A stretch of 36,360 bases of DNA from a virus. The translations under genes and the position numbers were made by a program. The notes below the pieces were generated by a model. The model made no database searches and had not been told where the DNA came from. It was given only the letters and a program-made list of their open reading frames with translations. This document shows positions 13,892 to 20,537 of this stretch, piece by piece; position 1 is the first letter of the stretch, and the number at the start of each line of letters is the position of its first letter. The DNA is taken from positions 1 through 36,360 of IMG/VR virus record IMGVR_UViG_3300017756_000044. One strand, written 5' to 3'.

Positions 13892-15508
13892 TCACCAGTC
13901 AACTTGTGGTTCAGCAAAACTGAACGGTGACTCGCACGGACGGACATCAATCTCTAGGCGCTGATTCGACAACGTGATCATGGGGTTACCCAGCCGTTCG
14001 AGCGTGATGCTGTCGGGGTTGGAGCCATCCCGAACGACATAGCCGCCGGACCAAATGCCGTCGCGATTTACCTCGACAGGGCTACCAGGAGCAATTGGAT
14101 CTTTAAGGAGAGGGTCTCCTCCTTCTTCTCCCCCCTGAAGGTGTGTTTTTATGGATCTTTTGGATCTTATGGCATTAGATCCAAAAGATCCCTTAGATCC
14201 ATCCTGGGGCTCTCTCAGGAGATCAGCTGGATCATCCTCTGCAGCTAAGGCGAACTCGCTCACTTTCCAATAGCGTTTCGGGCGCCTGCCGGTCGGCTCA
14301 GAACGGCTGACAAAGGCCAATCCCATCCCCACAAGATTGCCAAGCTCGCGGCCAATGTGCCCTGTGGATTTGGCAGGAGTCATGTTGTGAGCGATCTCAT
14401 CAGCAGGGACATCAGCGCCAAGCTCAGAACGCATTTTGAGGTAGTCAAAAACGTCACCACGAACGCCACCGAGAGACGCAATTTTTTTGCGAACCAGCTC
14501 CACTTGCTGAGAATGCTCAAGGCTGCCCTTTAACGTCCAATTCCCCTCTGAAAGGTATTCAGCCTCAACGCCTCCTAGCTCGCTATAACCGCGTCCAGAA
14601 CCGACGAACCCAACGCGCTTGTCAATACGGGCCAAGCCTTCGCTTTCATCCCTTACCCAACGCATCAGCACACCCCAAGAGGGAATAGATGTGATGCTGC
14701 TGCTGCCGCGGCATTCAGCTACCCAATCCCAAGTCGTTGGATATTTCTTGGTGTGATGGAGCACAAGAATGGTGGCGCCTGTTTGGCTGAGATCTGCCAT
14801 CGCTGTTCGGATCGGTTCAGCGAAGCGTGAGAGGTTCTCCTCTATGCCACAGGGCTCCATCATTGAGCTGAGGCTGTCGATGATGACTAGCGGGAACTGG
14901 TAACGCTCGATCTCCTCCCGCATATGGCGGATGCCGTCCTTAGTGAAGTTAAATTCATCTTTGGTGTCAACGCTGCAAAACAGATCTATGGCGTTGGAGT
15001 CCAACTGCTTGGCATCGTTGATCAGCCCCTCGCGGCGCAAGTAATACTGCCAATTGCCTTCAGATTGGTCTGTGCCGAAAATCAGCACCGGCATCCGCGT
15101 TTCAGAAAGTTTTAGATCACGGCCAAGAAACTGCTCACGTCGATCACGGATAGCAGCAACCAAACCACAGGCAAAAGATGATTTGCCAATCTTGGGCTGG
15201 CCAATGAGGAAGTTGGCTTGGGCTAAGTGGATCAGGCCATCAAGCATGAATGAAGGTTCCTCTTCTAGGAGGGTCTCACCGCCTTTGTAGACGCGCCCTT
15301 TGCGTTGACTGCGTTCTGCTCGTTCAAGATATGCCTTCAGCTCAGCATCTTTGACGTCCTCGTGAATGCCGAGGTCGTATGCCTGGTTCCTCATCAGTGG
15401 GAGCCAATCCCGCTCTCGCTCTGTCTTGATCAGGTGCTCCGCATGAACTGCTAGGTCGTACAGGGCTTGCTGAAGCTTTGGTTTGATTTCGTCTGGTTTT
15501 TTGCTCAT
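13892..15508 (-). CDS. RepA-like replicative helicase (AAA_25/RecA fold)
   Basis: 538 residues from ATG 15508 (MSKKPDEIKPKLQQ); a TTG at 15520 is also open. Walker A FLIGQPKIGKSSF lies near residue 105, PVLIFGTDQSEG near 145, Walker B FPLVIIDSLSS near 210, and ATILVLHHTKK near 248 is the sensor-like strand. This is the hexameric RepA/RecA-type ATPase family that many phages and plasmids use as replicative helicase. The C-terminal third (DDPADLLREPQDGSKG onward) is a low-complexity Ser/Lys/Arg stretch whose DNA holds the GGATCT repeats at 14097-14200. No primase domain is seen in the window. Confidence 0.82.
   Translation of the reverse strand: MSKKPDEIKPKLQQALYDLAVHAEHLIKTERERDWLPLMRNQAYDLGIHEDVKDAELKAYLERAERSQRKGRVYKGGETLLEEEPSFMLDGLIHLAQANFLIGQPKIGKSSFACGLVAAIRDRREQFLGRDLKLSETRMPVLIFGTDQSEGNWQYYLRREGLINDAKQLDSNAIDLFCSVDTKDEFNFTKDGIRHMREEIERYQFPLVIIDSLSSMMEPCGIEENLSRFAEPIRTAMADLSQTGATILVLHHTKKYPTTWDWVAECRGSSSITSIPSWGVLMRWVRDESEGLARIDKRVGFVGSGRGYSELGGVEAEYLSEGNWTLKGSLEHSQQVELVRKKIASLGGVRGDVFDYLKMRSELGADVPADEIAHNMTPAKSTGHIGRELGNLVGMGLAFVSRSEPTGRRPKRYWKVSEFALAAEDDPADLLREPQDGSKGSFGSNAIRSKRSIKTHLQGGEEGGDPLLKDPIAPGSPVEVNRDGIWSGGYVVRDGSNPDSITLERLGNPMITLSNQRLEIDVRPCESPFSFAEPQVDW
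14097..14200. repeat. GGATCT iterons and perfect hairpin (possible origin)
   Basis: Six copies of GGATCT or its complement lie at 14097, 14153, 14162, 14177, 14186 and 14195; within each orientation the inner ones are spaced exactly 9 bases. Copies at 14153-14167 and 14177-14191 form perfect 15-base inverted arms around a 9-base loop. A pyrimidine-rich tract (14116-14135) flanks them. The cluster lies in the linker-coding part of the helicase gene, a layout reminiscent of the lambda origin inside gene O. Origin function is inference. Confidence 0.55.
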
Positions 15509-15647
15509 GTTCGTTGTCAAATTCGTTTAGGGCTTTGTCTGAGGCTTGTTTCCAGATCGCGAAATAATCGATCGATTCGTCGTAATCCGCCAATGGGGCT
15601 AGGGCTTGCCAGCGCAACAGTTCATAGGCGCGTTGATTGGCGTGCAT
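15342..15647 (-). CDS. Small protein overlapping the helicase start
   Basis: 101 residues. The first 50 (MHANQRAYELLRWQALAPL, then DYFAIWKQASDKALNEFDNE) are helical and look like a real protein; the remainder is Arg/Pro/Ser-rich and is read across the first 167 bases of the helicase gene in another frame. Its ATG overlaps the RHH stop (ATGA at 15647), strong evidence of translation. No family recognised. The C-terminal half may be only a by-product of helicase coding. Confidence 0.55.
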   Translation of the reverse strand: MHANQRAYELLRWQALAPLADYDESIDYFAIWKQASDKALNEFDNEHEQKTRRNQTKASASPVRPSSSCGAPDQDRARAGLAPTDEEPGIRPRHSRGRQRC

Positions 15648-15865
15648 CAGTAGCGGTAATCCTTGGGGAGGATCCCGTTCTTCTCCATGCCTGCCTCAAG
15701 CAAAGTCACCACCCATTGAGTCATTGAAAGCCGATTTGGCCTTGTTTCCTCAAGAGCCTTTCGCATACCAGGCCGAACGCGGACAGACCCCCCAGCCGAG
15801 ACGTGGCGATAGGTGTCCTTTGATGTGTCGGGACGATCTCCTTTCTTCATGTGCTTGGGTTGCAT
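15647..15865 (-). CDS. Ribbon-helix-helix regulator at the divergent switch
   Basis: 72 residues from ATG 15865 (MQPKHMKKGDRPDTS). The C-terminal domain GSVRVRPGMRKALEETRPN, then LSMTQWVVTLLEAGME has one beta strand and two helices, the RHH (Arc/CopG) pattern. An ATG at 15886 is also open but would lie inside the -10 box of the predicted promoter; ATG 15850 is another possibility. As first gene of the minus arm, next to the start of the plus arm, it is a natural candidate for an early repressor or autoregulator. Confidence 0.65.
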   Translation of the reverse strand: MQPKHMKKGDRPDTSKDTYRHVSAGGSVRVRPGMRKALEETRPNRLSMTQWVVTLLEAGMEKNGILPKDYRY

Positions 15866-15874
15866 TGCTGTTGC

Positions 15875-15903
15875 ATTATGGGGCATAGTGTCGCAAGAGA
15901 CAA
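15875..15903 (-). promoter_or_regulatory. Promoter of the minus arm
   Basis: On the minus strand: -35 TTGTCT (15903-15898), 17-base spacer, -10 CATAAT (15880-15875), i.e. 4/6 and 5/6 matches to sigma-70 consensus. Transcription would start near 15868, a few bases before ATG 15865 (nearly leaderless). On the plus strand the same stretch holds a weaker pair TTGCAT (15860-15865) and CATAGT (15884-15889) with an 18-base spacer for the nuclease gene. Confidence 0.6.
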
Positions 15904-15910
15904 TCCCTTA

Positions 15911-16549
15911 ATGCTTGAGTCTGACCCGCTCATCACGTTCCACGAGGCCATCCACCGTTATCAATACGGCGATCAATGGATGATCAATTCAGTGACCCGC
16001 GTGATCGACGATCTCACGCCTGAAGCCCGAGAGCGCATCGCGGCAACAAAAGCCGGCCCTGATGGCTGGGAGATTCGAGGGAACACCGTTCATGCTGCCC
16101 TTGAGCGCCACCTGCTCAAGCTGGCCGGGCGAGACGTTGCACCGTTTGAATTTGATGAACGCTGGCGTCCCTGGATCGATCCAATGGTCAATCATTGGAT
16201 TTGGGACGGTTGCACAGTCGAGGCTGTAGAGCTTCGGCTGTGTGATCCAAAGAAAAGCCTTGGCGGCTCGTTGGATTTCATCATCAGAGATGAGAATGGC
16301 CGCAGGATTTTGGCTGATGCGAAAAGCGTCAGCAGCGCCAAAGGCGTCGAATTACGGAAGCCGGCTGACAAGCAGCTAGGCGGTTACCTGCAGATGCTGA
16401 TTGATTCTCATCGGTACGGTGTGGAGCAGTGCGGGACGCTGGTGGTTGGCCCTGGCGTGACCAGAATGAAACCTAGTAACCCTGATGATTGCTTGGAAGC
16501 GTGGCTGAGCGCATGGCAAACGTTCAACGATCAACAGCCTGACTTCTGA
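15911..16549 (+). CDS. PD-(D/E)XK exonuclease (RecB/Cas4-like)
   Basis: 212 residues from ATG 15911 (MLESDPLITFHEAIHRY); a longer reading from 15851 would run across the divergent promoter and is unlikely. Conserved residues: His61 in GNTVHAALERHL, Asp122 in GGSLDF, Asp136-x-Lys138 in ILADAKS, and the QxxxY motif at Gln155/Tyr159 (KQLGGYL). These are the motifs of the RecB/AddB/Cas4 nuclease group. With the annealing protein and SSB further along the same strand it would form a phage recombination system, providing 3' single strands. First gene of the plus arm. Confidence 0.82.
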   Translation: MLESDPLITFHEAIHRYQYGDQWMINSVTRVIDDLTPEARERIAATKAGPDGWEIRGNTVHAALERHLLKLAGRDVAPFEFDERWRPWIDPMVNHWIWDGCTVEAVELRLCDPKKSLGGSLDFIIRDENGRRILADAKSVSSAKGVELRKPADKQLGGYLQMLIDSHRYGVEQCGTLVVGPGVTRMKPSNPDDCLEAWLSAWQTFNDQQPDF

Positions 16550-16722
16550 TGAATAACGAATGGGTCAAGGCGCAACAGCGCAAACTTGACGACCAGATCA
16601 CGGCTGAATACATCGCCGCGACTTCCCCGCAACCGCCTGATGATGATTGGATTTATGAACTGGACAGGAATGCTTGGCAAGCTTGGTCTGGAGGCTCCTG
16701 GCTATCAAGAAACTCTGGCTGA
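16549..16722 (+). CDS. Small Trp-rich acidic protein
   Basis: 57 residues, beginning MNNEWVKAQQRKLDDQI and ending SWLSRNSG, with five Trp residues and an acidic PPDDDW stretch. Its ATG overlaps the exonuclease stop (TGATG), indicating coupling. Unknown function. The downstream frame at 16670 overlaps its last 53 bases. Confidence 0.5.
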   Translation: MNNEWVKAQQRKLDDQITAEYIAATSPQPPDDDWIYELDRNAWQAWSGGSWLSRNSG

Positions 16723-16828
16723 CTGCAGAGCACACCCATGGATAAAGCCCAAAGGGAAAGCAAAGCCTTCTAGGTCTAAGCCTGCAAAGAAGCCAAAATA
16801 CCCAAGCGCGAAGCACGGCGCTGATTGA
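16670..16828 (+). CDS. Possible small Lys-rich protein
   Basis: 52 residues from ATG 16670 (MLGKLGLEAPGYQETLADCR) with a basic C-terminal tail of KPKGKAKPSRSKPAKK type. It overlaps the previous gene by 53 bases in another frame. No conserved domain seen. AGGA directly abuts the start, which is too close for a good ribosome site, so translation is uncertain. Confidence 0.3.
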   Translation: MLGKLGLEAPGYQETLADCRAHPWIKPKGKAKPSRSKPAKKPKYPSAKHGAD

Positions 16829-17091
16829 CTAGCTATTGTCGCTGCGTACACCCTTCTAGGCGGTGACAAATCTCCGTTGATCGATCTGCCAGCGGCAAGC
16901 CCCAGCCCCCGTGAAGGCTGAGGCAGCAGATCAACCCCCAACACAGGGAATGATGAGTTCAGCTTGGTGTACGCTTGATCTGTTGCAGCTCTGCCCTAGG
17001 ACGCTAGGAACAGCATCTGTATTTGCACTCCCTGCAGGGGCCGCACCCGCCAAAGCCTCCGACCCTCACCGGCACGGGGGCTTTGTGCTGT
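16829..17091. other. No convincing gene; candidate promoter elements only
   Basis: The segment holds one 70-codon plus frame (16911-17123) of mixed composition crossing the hairpin at 17052-17084; I do not support it as a gene. A TTGACT (16824-16829) with a weak TACACC 16 bases further might be a promoter. Otherwise nothing is recognised. Confidence 0.4.
17052..17084 (-). terminator. Hairpin after the membrane-HTH gene
   Basis: AAAGCCTCC (17052-17060) pairs with GGGGGCTTT (17076-17084) over nine positions with one G-U pair and a 15-base loop. On the minus strand it directly follows the stop at 17092. The U tract is only three bases, so termination efficiency may be modest. Confidence 0.45.
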
Positions 17092-17274
17092 TTATGCCAA
17101 CGCCCAGCGCCTCGCGGTTGTAGGGCTCGTTTTTAGCTGTTGTGCGATCTGTTTGTATGTCCGTCCTCGGCGCCTGAGGCGTTTGGCGTGTTGCTGAGGG
17201 GATGCGGTGACGTAGAGCAAGATGATCACGGGAAGGATCAGCAAGACACCGATCCAAGCGAAAGCGCAAGTCAT
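17092..17274 (-). CDS. Membrane-anchored HTH protein (60 aa)
   Basis: An N-terminal membrane segment at residues about 4-24 (AFAWIGVLLILPVIILLYV) is followed by a basic linker and a helix-turn-helix (RRGRTYKQIAQQL, then SPTTARRWALA). So the protein would sit in the inner membrane with its DNA-binding part in the cytoplasm. It is the only minus-strand gene in the plus arm and diverges from the gene at 17517. The gap between them contains two matching palindromes, which may be its operators. Similar tiny TM-HTH proteins exist in cyanobacteria and their phages, with no known function that I can name. Confidence 0.6.
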   Translation of the reverse strand: MTCAFAWIGVLLILPVIILLYVTASPQQHAKRLRRRGRTYKQIAQQLKTSPTTARRWALA

Positions 17275-17339
17275 GATTCAAATTTTGATTGGTTTTTGTC
17301 GACCGGCGCGCGGCGCTCAGCCCTGAAGACTCGACCAAT

Positions 17340-17351
17340 ATGGCATACCAT
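17340..17351. promoter_or_regulatory. Operator-like palindrome, site 1
   Basis: ATGGCATACCAT: ATGG and CCAT arms around CATA, one base off a perfect palindrome. It differs from site 2 (17472-17483) at one position. It lies 65 bases upstream of the membrane-HTH start and upstream of the plus gene at 17517. Confidence 0.45.
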
Positions 17352-17470
17352 CCGAAAAATTGCAGTGTCCGCCGCACAGGTAGTGGCAAACCTTCATGAG
17401 TTGTCCTTTTGTGTTGGATTCATTTACCAAAAACAAAAGTTGAATGAGTTGAGTGTGGTGGGGCCAACTG

Positions 17471-17484
17471 CATGGTATACCATG
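17471..17484. promoter_or_regulatory. Perfect 14-base palindrome, site 2
   Basis: CATGGTATACCATG is its own reverse complement and lies 33 bases before ATG 17517. TTGAGT (17449-17454) with an 18-base spacer to TGGTAT suggests that the palindrome overlaps the -10 region of the promoter for that gene, as a repressor operator would. Related sites: 17340 and, more distantly, 20548. Confidence 0.55.
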
Positions 17485-17516
17485 GCCTCGGCAACTGCAA
17501 TCTTCCCCCTCGCCTC

Positions 17517-18107
17517 ATGACTGACACCAAACAACCGAAAACGGCCCTTGCCCCTGATCGCTTGGGGGTGAGCATGGGAGCGAAGTTGATGGTTTTGCGA
17601 TTTCTCGGCCTGCCTGCCCTGTTGAAGCGGCTGGGACAGGGCGAAACGATCCGCGCGACCGATCCAGAAGTGCTGAGGCTGCATGCCACTGCTATGGCCC
17701 ACAAACAGCTGCTGTTTGCAGCAACGGGGGTCAGTCCCGGCAAGAAAGCCACCGGCACCTTGCGGGCCTTGTTGAACGCTTGCGGCTGGATCTTGAAGAG
17801 CAATGGGCGGGTGAAAACTCGCGGGGCTGATCGAGACGTCTGTCTCTACAAAGCAGCACCGATGCCGGTGCCTGATGGCGTGGACAAAACCCAGTTAGAG
17901 GCTGTCTTTCTGTCTGAACTAAAGGCTGAACTGAAGGCCACCGGTGTGGACAAAAGTCAGTTAGAGGCTGCCTTTCTGGCTGAACTAAATGCCGCCATTG
18001 CTGACGCTAAAAATTCCCCTATAGAAAAACCCATAGGGGGGAAAAAAGCGCCACCGGTGCACCGAAGCCGGGGGTTTGCATCCAAGCCAACGCGCAGGAC
18101 TGCCTAA
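17517..18107 (+). CDS. Unknown protein, zero-frame part of a frameshifted gene
   Basis: 196 residues from ATG 17517 (MTDTKQPKTALAPDR); the longer reading from 17472 would start inside the operator. Residues 17-110 are a helical region (LGVSMGAKLMVLRFLGLPALL, shown in part; then GTLRALLNACGWILKSNGR). Two copies of a DKxQLEAxFLxEL repeat follow at about 120-160. The last 20 residues, after the G6A6 run at 18036-18047, turn basic and look unrelated. A -1 shift in that run instead leads to an RHH domain (next entry). I recognise no family for the N-terminal part; a DNA-related role is likely if the RHH domain is its natural C-terminus. Confidence 0.6.
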   Translation: MTDTKQPKTALAPDRLGVSMGAKLMVLRFLGLPALLKRLGQGETIRATDPEVLRLHATAMAHKQLLFAATGVSPGKKATGTLRALLNACGWILKSNGRVKTRGADRDVCLYKAAPMPVPDGVDKTQLEAVFLSELKAELKATGVDKSQLEAAFLAELNAAIADAKNSPIEKPIGGKKAPPVHRSRGFASKPTRRTA

Positions 18108-18217
18108 TCGATCTAGAGGCTTACAAGCATCTGTCTCGTTTCGCTAAACCCTCCGGGCAAACCAAGTCCTCAGTCCTCGAAGAGGCAATCATCCACCACT
18201 GCTCACCATGGATTTGA
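18041..18217 (+). CDS. RHH domain in the -1 frame, no start codon of its own
   Basis: The -1 frame from GAA 18041 to TGA 18217 encodes 58 residues: GEKSATGAPKPG, then ANAQDCLIDLEAYKHLSRFA and SSVLEEAIIHHC, an RHH pattern (strand, helix, helix). Between the frame's preceding stop (18008) and the RHH domain there is no ATG, GTG or TTG. So it can only be made by slippage from the upstream gene, or it marks a recent indel or sequencing error in the G6A6 run. It overlaps the start of the next gene by 10 bases. Confidence 0.5.
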   Translation, partial: EKSATGAPKPGVCIQANAQDCLIDLEAYKHLSRFAKPSGQTKSSVLEEAIIHHCSPWI

Positions 18218-18582
18218 TTAAGCACACACACTCCGTGACTGACACACCGCTGCTTGAATGGCGCGAGCACTTACCGCCACATGCTGACAAGCTCCAGGCT
18301 GGCTGGCTTGAGTGCAAAGCCCGTAACCCTCAGCTGCTCAACCAGTGCTATCAGCTGTGCCTCACCGCCCAGCGACGCGGGATCACGCGGTGGTCAGCTG
18401 ATGCGATGTTTCACGTCCTGCGCTGGGAGACTGCAGCATCTATGAACGACAACGGGTTAAAGGTCAACAACAATTACAGCAGCTTGGCGGCTCGTGACCT
18501 GATGGCAGAGCGCCCGGAGCTGCAGGGGTTCTTTGAGCTGCGTGCCAGAAAGCCCCGAGGCAATCACGGCCAAATCCATTGA
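18208..18582 (+). CDS. Conserved phage protein of unknown function
   Basis: 124 residues from ATG 18208. The core RRGITRWSADAMFHVLRWE, then LKVNNNYSSLAARDLMAE and PELQGFFELR is a pattern I associate with phage proteins of unknown role found near recombination or replication genes. Helical, soluble. Its start overlaps the end of the RHH frame (CCATGGATTTGA), consistent with coupling to the frameshifted product. Confidence 0.6.
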   Translation: MDLIKHTHSVTDTPLLEWREHLPPHADKLQAGWLECKARNPQLLNQCYQLCLTAQRRGITRWSADAMFHVLRWETAASMNDNGLKVNNNYSSLAARDLMAERPELQGFFELRARKPRGNHGQIH

Positions 18583-18644
18583 CTTTCCCTGGATGGTCTG
18601 CCATCCTGTCTTTAGCGGGAGACCGCCCCCATTCTGTTTTTCTT

Positions 18645-18797
18645 ATGACTCACCCTCACTTCCTTCTTGGCCTGTGCTTAGGTGCTGCCCTCTCCGTCTC
18701 TGCATTCCTTTATGGGACTTCTCAGGTTGATCCGGCTTTTACTGATCAAGCTGCAATTACTCAGGCCCACGCAACCGGGGAATTTACAGCCCATTAG
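18645..18797 (+). CDS. Small membrane protein (50 aa)
   Basis: ATG 18645 opens MTHPHFLLGLCLGAALSVSAF, one membrane-spanning segment of about 18 residues or a signal sequence, followed by a short polar tail ending ATGEFTAH. A longer frame from 18579 is possible. No ribosome site seen. Unknown function. Confidence 0.4.
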   Translation: MTHPHFLLGLCLGAALSVSAFLYGTSQVDPAFTDQAAITQAHATGEFTAH

Positions 18798-18805
18798 TCA
18801 GCATC

Positions 18806-18823
18806 GAGGGGCTTCGGTCCCTC
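18806..18823 (+). terminator. UUCG-loop hairpin, copy 3 (plus strand)
   Basis: GAGGGGC-TTCG-GTCCCTC forms a 7-base-pair stem with one G-U pair and a UUCG loop, 8 bases after the stop of the small membrane protein. It is followed by a CT-rich tract without a true U run. It is the same hairpin class as the two minus-strand copies near 13.4 and 13.6 kb. Confidence 0.5.
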
Positions 18824-18862
18824 TCCCCTCTCTCAGCCCAGCAAACCCCGATCGATTAAACG

Positions 18863-19201
18863 ATGACATCCCCAACCATCTCGAAGGCTACAAAAGCCAC
18901 CTCTCCCGCTGCTACGCGGCTCATCCTGATCGCTGATCTCAAGCGTGAAATCAAAGAGCTAGAAGCTGAAATGAAGAGAGAAGTTGAGCTTTTAGAAAAA
19001 GAAATTTTGTTAGGTTTGCTTGATGAATATGCAGACGGTGATTCTTATGTTTATGACGGAATCAAATGCACCACTGTTTCCACTAAACGGTGGAAGTATG
19101 GGAATGAGACCAAAAGTGCAATCAAAGAAATTCAAGAACGTGCCCAACTTGATGGCAGCGCCACTCAAGAAAAAACAACCTCACTTCGTTTTACATTTTA
19201 A
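18863..19201 (+). CDS. Phage protein with coiled coil, of unknown function
   Basis: 112 residues from ATG 18863. A coiled coil (LIADLKREIKELEAEMKREV...) at about 22-52 is followed by a small beta/alpha part: DSYVYDGIKCTTVSTKRWKYG, then IKEIQERAQLDG and a final TTSLRFTF strand. This arrangement is common in proteins lying next to phage annealing/SSB genes, occasionally compared with Gam-like nuclease inhibitors; I cannot assign a function. Codons here are more AT-rich than in the genes around it. Confidence 0.65.
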   Translation: MTSPTISKATKATSPAATRLILIADLKREIKELEAEMKREVELLEKEILLGLLDEYADGDSYVYDGIKCTTVSTKRWKYGNETKSAIKEIQERAQLDGSATQEKTTSLRFTF

Positions 19202-19231
19202 CTTCACAACAACAACCCAGGGGAATAACTA

Positions 19232-19879
19232 ATGCTTACTAGAAACTTCCACCAACTAGAGGCTGAGGTCCAGCGTCACGTTGCAGCCGATCAGGTTGCG
19301 CAGGGAAGCCACAAGACAGGTTTTATCAGGTGTCTTGCTGGCGGGGAAAACGATCCTGAGTTCATTGAGCGGGAGTACGGTGTCCCGCTGATGACATCTC
19401 GGCTTGCGGAGTCGATCTTTAAGGGGCTACCTCCGGGCGAAGCTCCTGAGTTCTTCGCTGAACTGCCAGGCGTGATTCAATGCAACGGGAAAGACCTGAG
19501 CACGGTCGGATGGCAATTCCTTGCCGCAGAGTTACGAGCACTGCTTGCCGTTTCGGCTGAGGCTCAGGCTGTTGTCGCTCCTGTTATCGCAGGGATGGAC
19601 TTATTGGCGGAGGGTAAGGAATGGCCCGCCTCCGCCGCCGACGACGCTGCCGTCGCTGTCTACGTCGCCGCCGTCCTCGCTGCCGACGCCGCCTCCGCAC
19701 GGGCCGTCTACGCTGACGCCTACGTCGCCGCTGCCGCTGCCGACGCTGTCTACGTCGCCTCCGCTGCCGCTGCCGCACTAGGCGCCACCGACCCCATCCT
19801 TGCGCGACGGAGACAGGGAAACACTCTGCTGAGGCTGATTTCTGAAGCCCCAATCACTATCACACAGGAGAACTTATGA
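19232..19879 (+). CDS. Unknown protein with Ala-rich repeat region
   Basis: 215 residues. The first 130 are ordinary (FIRCLAGGENDPEFIERE, GVPLMTSRLAESIFKGL). From about 133 to 187 it is an Ala/Val/Tyr/Asp repeat (AVYVAAVLAADAASARAVYAD and so on), GC-rich and helical. The C-terminus RRRQGNTLLRLISEAP is basic. GGGG lies 9 bases upstream of the start. Ala-Tyr-rich helices of this kind occur in several phage early proteins of unknown function. Confidence 0.6.
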   Translation: MLTRNFHQLEAEVQRHVAADQVAQGSHKTGFIRCLAGGENDPEFIEREYGVPLMTSRLAESIFKGLPPGEAPEFFAELPGVIQCNGKDLSTVGWQFLAAELRALLAVSAEAQAVVAPVIAGMDLLAEGKEWPASAADDAAVAVYVAAVLAADAASARAVYADAYVAAAAADAVYVASAAAAALGATDPILARRRQGNTLLRLISEAPITITQENL

Positions 19880-20106
19880 CTAAAGCGAAACGCCTGACTA
19901 AAAAAGTTTTCATTAGCATCGCCGCTGGTGTTGAAGAAGAAAAAGCTGGAACCTATGAGGAAGGATACTCAATAAAAATTACACCTGAACAACTTGTTGA
20001 ATGTCGAAAAATCGTTGGCCTCGAATACGTTACAAAGATTCTTTCTTTGTACTACGGGCTGAAGGATAAGGAAGAACCAGTGAGCCACGAACAGGAGGAG
20101 TCATGA
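19876..20106 (+). CDS. Small charged protein
   Basis: 76 residues starting MTKAKRLTKKVFISIAAGVEE. Start overlaps the preceding stop (ATGA) and its own stop overlaps the RusA start (ATGA). AGGAG lies 6 bases upstream of the ATG. One helix (PEQLVECRKIVGLEYVTKIL) and acidic tail. No family recognised. Confidence 0.6.
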   Translation: MTKAKRLTKKVFISIAAGVEEEKAGTYEEGYSIKITPEQLVECRKIVGLEYVTKILSLYYGLKDKEEPVSHEQEES

Positions 20107-20537
20107 ATGAGCGGAGAGTCTCTTTTGTTGTCTACTCTCGGGCTGCTCCTCAAGGCTCAAAGCGCCACCTTGGCAACGGTGTCATGGTCGAATCATCTAA
20201 ACGGGTAAAACCCTTCAGGGCCGACGTTCGTAAAGCCGCTGAGTCTGTTGCATTGCCGCCTGACTGGCCTATGGCTGCTCCTATGCGTGTCGGCTTTCGC
20301 TTTCACTTTGCACGGCCTAAAAGTCATTTCAAACGCAATGGGGTTGCTTTATCGAAAAGCGCTCCAGAAGAAGCCACAAGTCATGGCTTAGGCGATCTCG
20401 AAAAGCTTGCAAGATCGGTCAACGATGCTCTTTCAGGCGTGCTGTTCAATGATGATCGTCAGGTGGTGGAGATGGGTCTAGCTAAGGCTTACGACTCAGA
20501 AGATCTTGTGGCCATTTTTGTCGAGCCCCTTGTCTAG
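20103..20537 (+). CDS. RusA-family Holliday junction resolvase
   Basis: 144 residues. Motifs: VVYSRAAPQGSKRH near the N-terminus, MRVGFRFHFARPKSH strand, GDLEKLARSVNDALSGVLF with Asp98 and Asp108, then NDDRQVVEMGLAKAY with Asp117/118 and Lys128. That is the RusA pattern (D-x3-K...D-A-L-x-G...D-D-x-Q-V). RusA cuts four-way junctions made by phage recombination. ATGA overlap with the upstream gene, with GGAGG in front of it. Confidence 0.85.
   Translation: MNERRVSFVVYSRAAPQGSKRHLGNGVMVESSKRVKPFRADVRKAAESVALPPDWPMAAPMRVGFRFHFARPKSHFKRNGVALSKSAPEEATSHGLGDLEKLARSVNDALSGVLFNDDRQVVEMGLAKAYDSEDLVAIFVEPLV

Noticed and set aside
15467-15647. Frameshift joining the 101-residue protein to the helicase
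   Set aside because: The helicase is in the +1 (not -1) phase relative to it and has its own ATG, so ordinary gene overlap is simpler.
15851-15910. Upstream extension of the exonuclease (MLGLHCCCIM start)
   Set aside because: Would place the start in the divergent promoter; ATG 15911 begins the conserved domain.
17420-17803. 127-codon minus-strand ORF
   Set aside because: Covers the operator and the start of the gene at 17517 antisense; not protein-like.
19521-19781. Pro/Ser-rich plus-strand frame
   Set aside because: Shifted reading of the same Ala-rich repeat.
19584-19853. Arg-rich 89-codon minus-strand ORF
   Set aside because: Antisense of the GC-rich Ala repeat; long open frames there are a by-product of the repeat.
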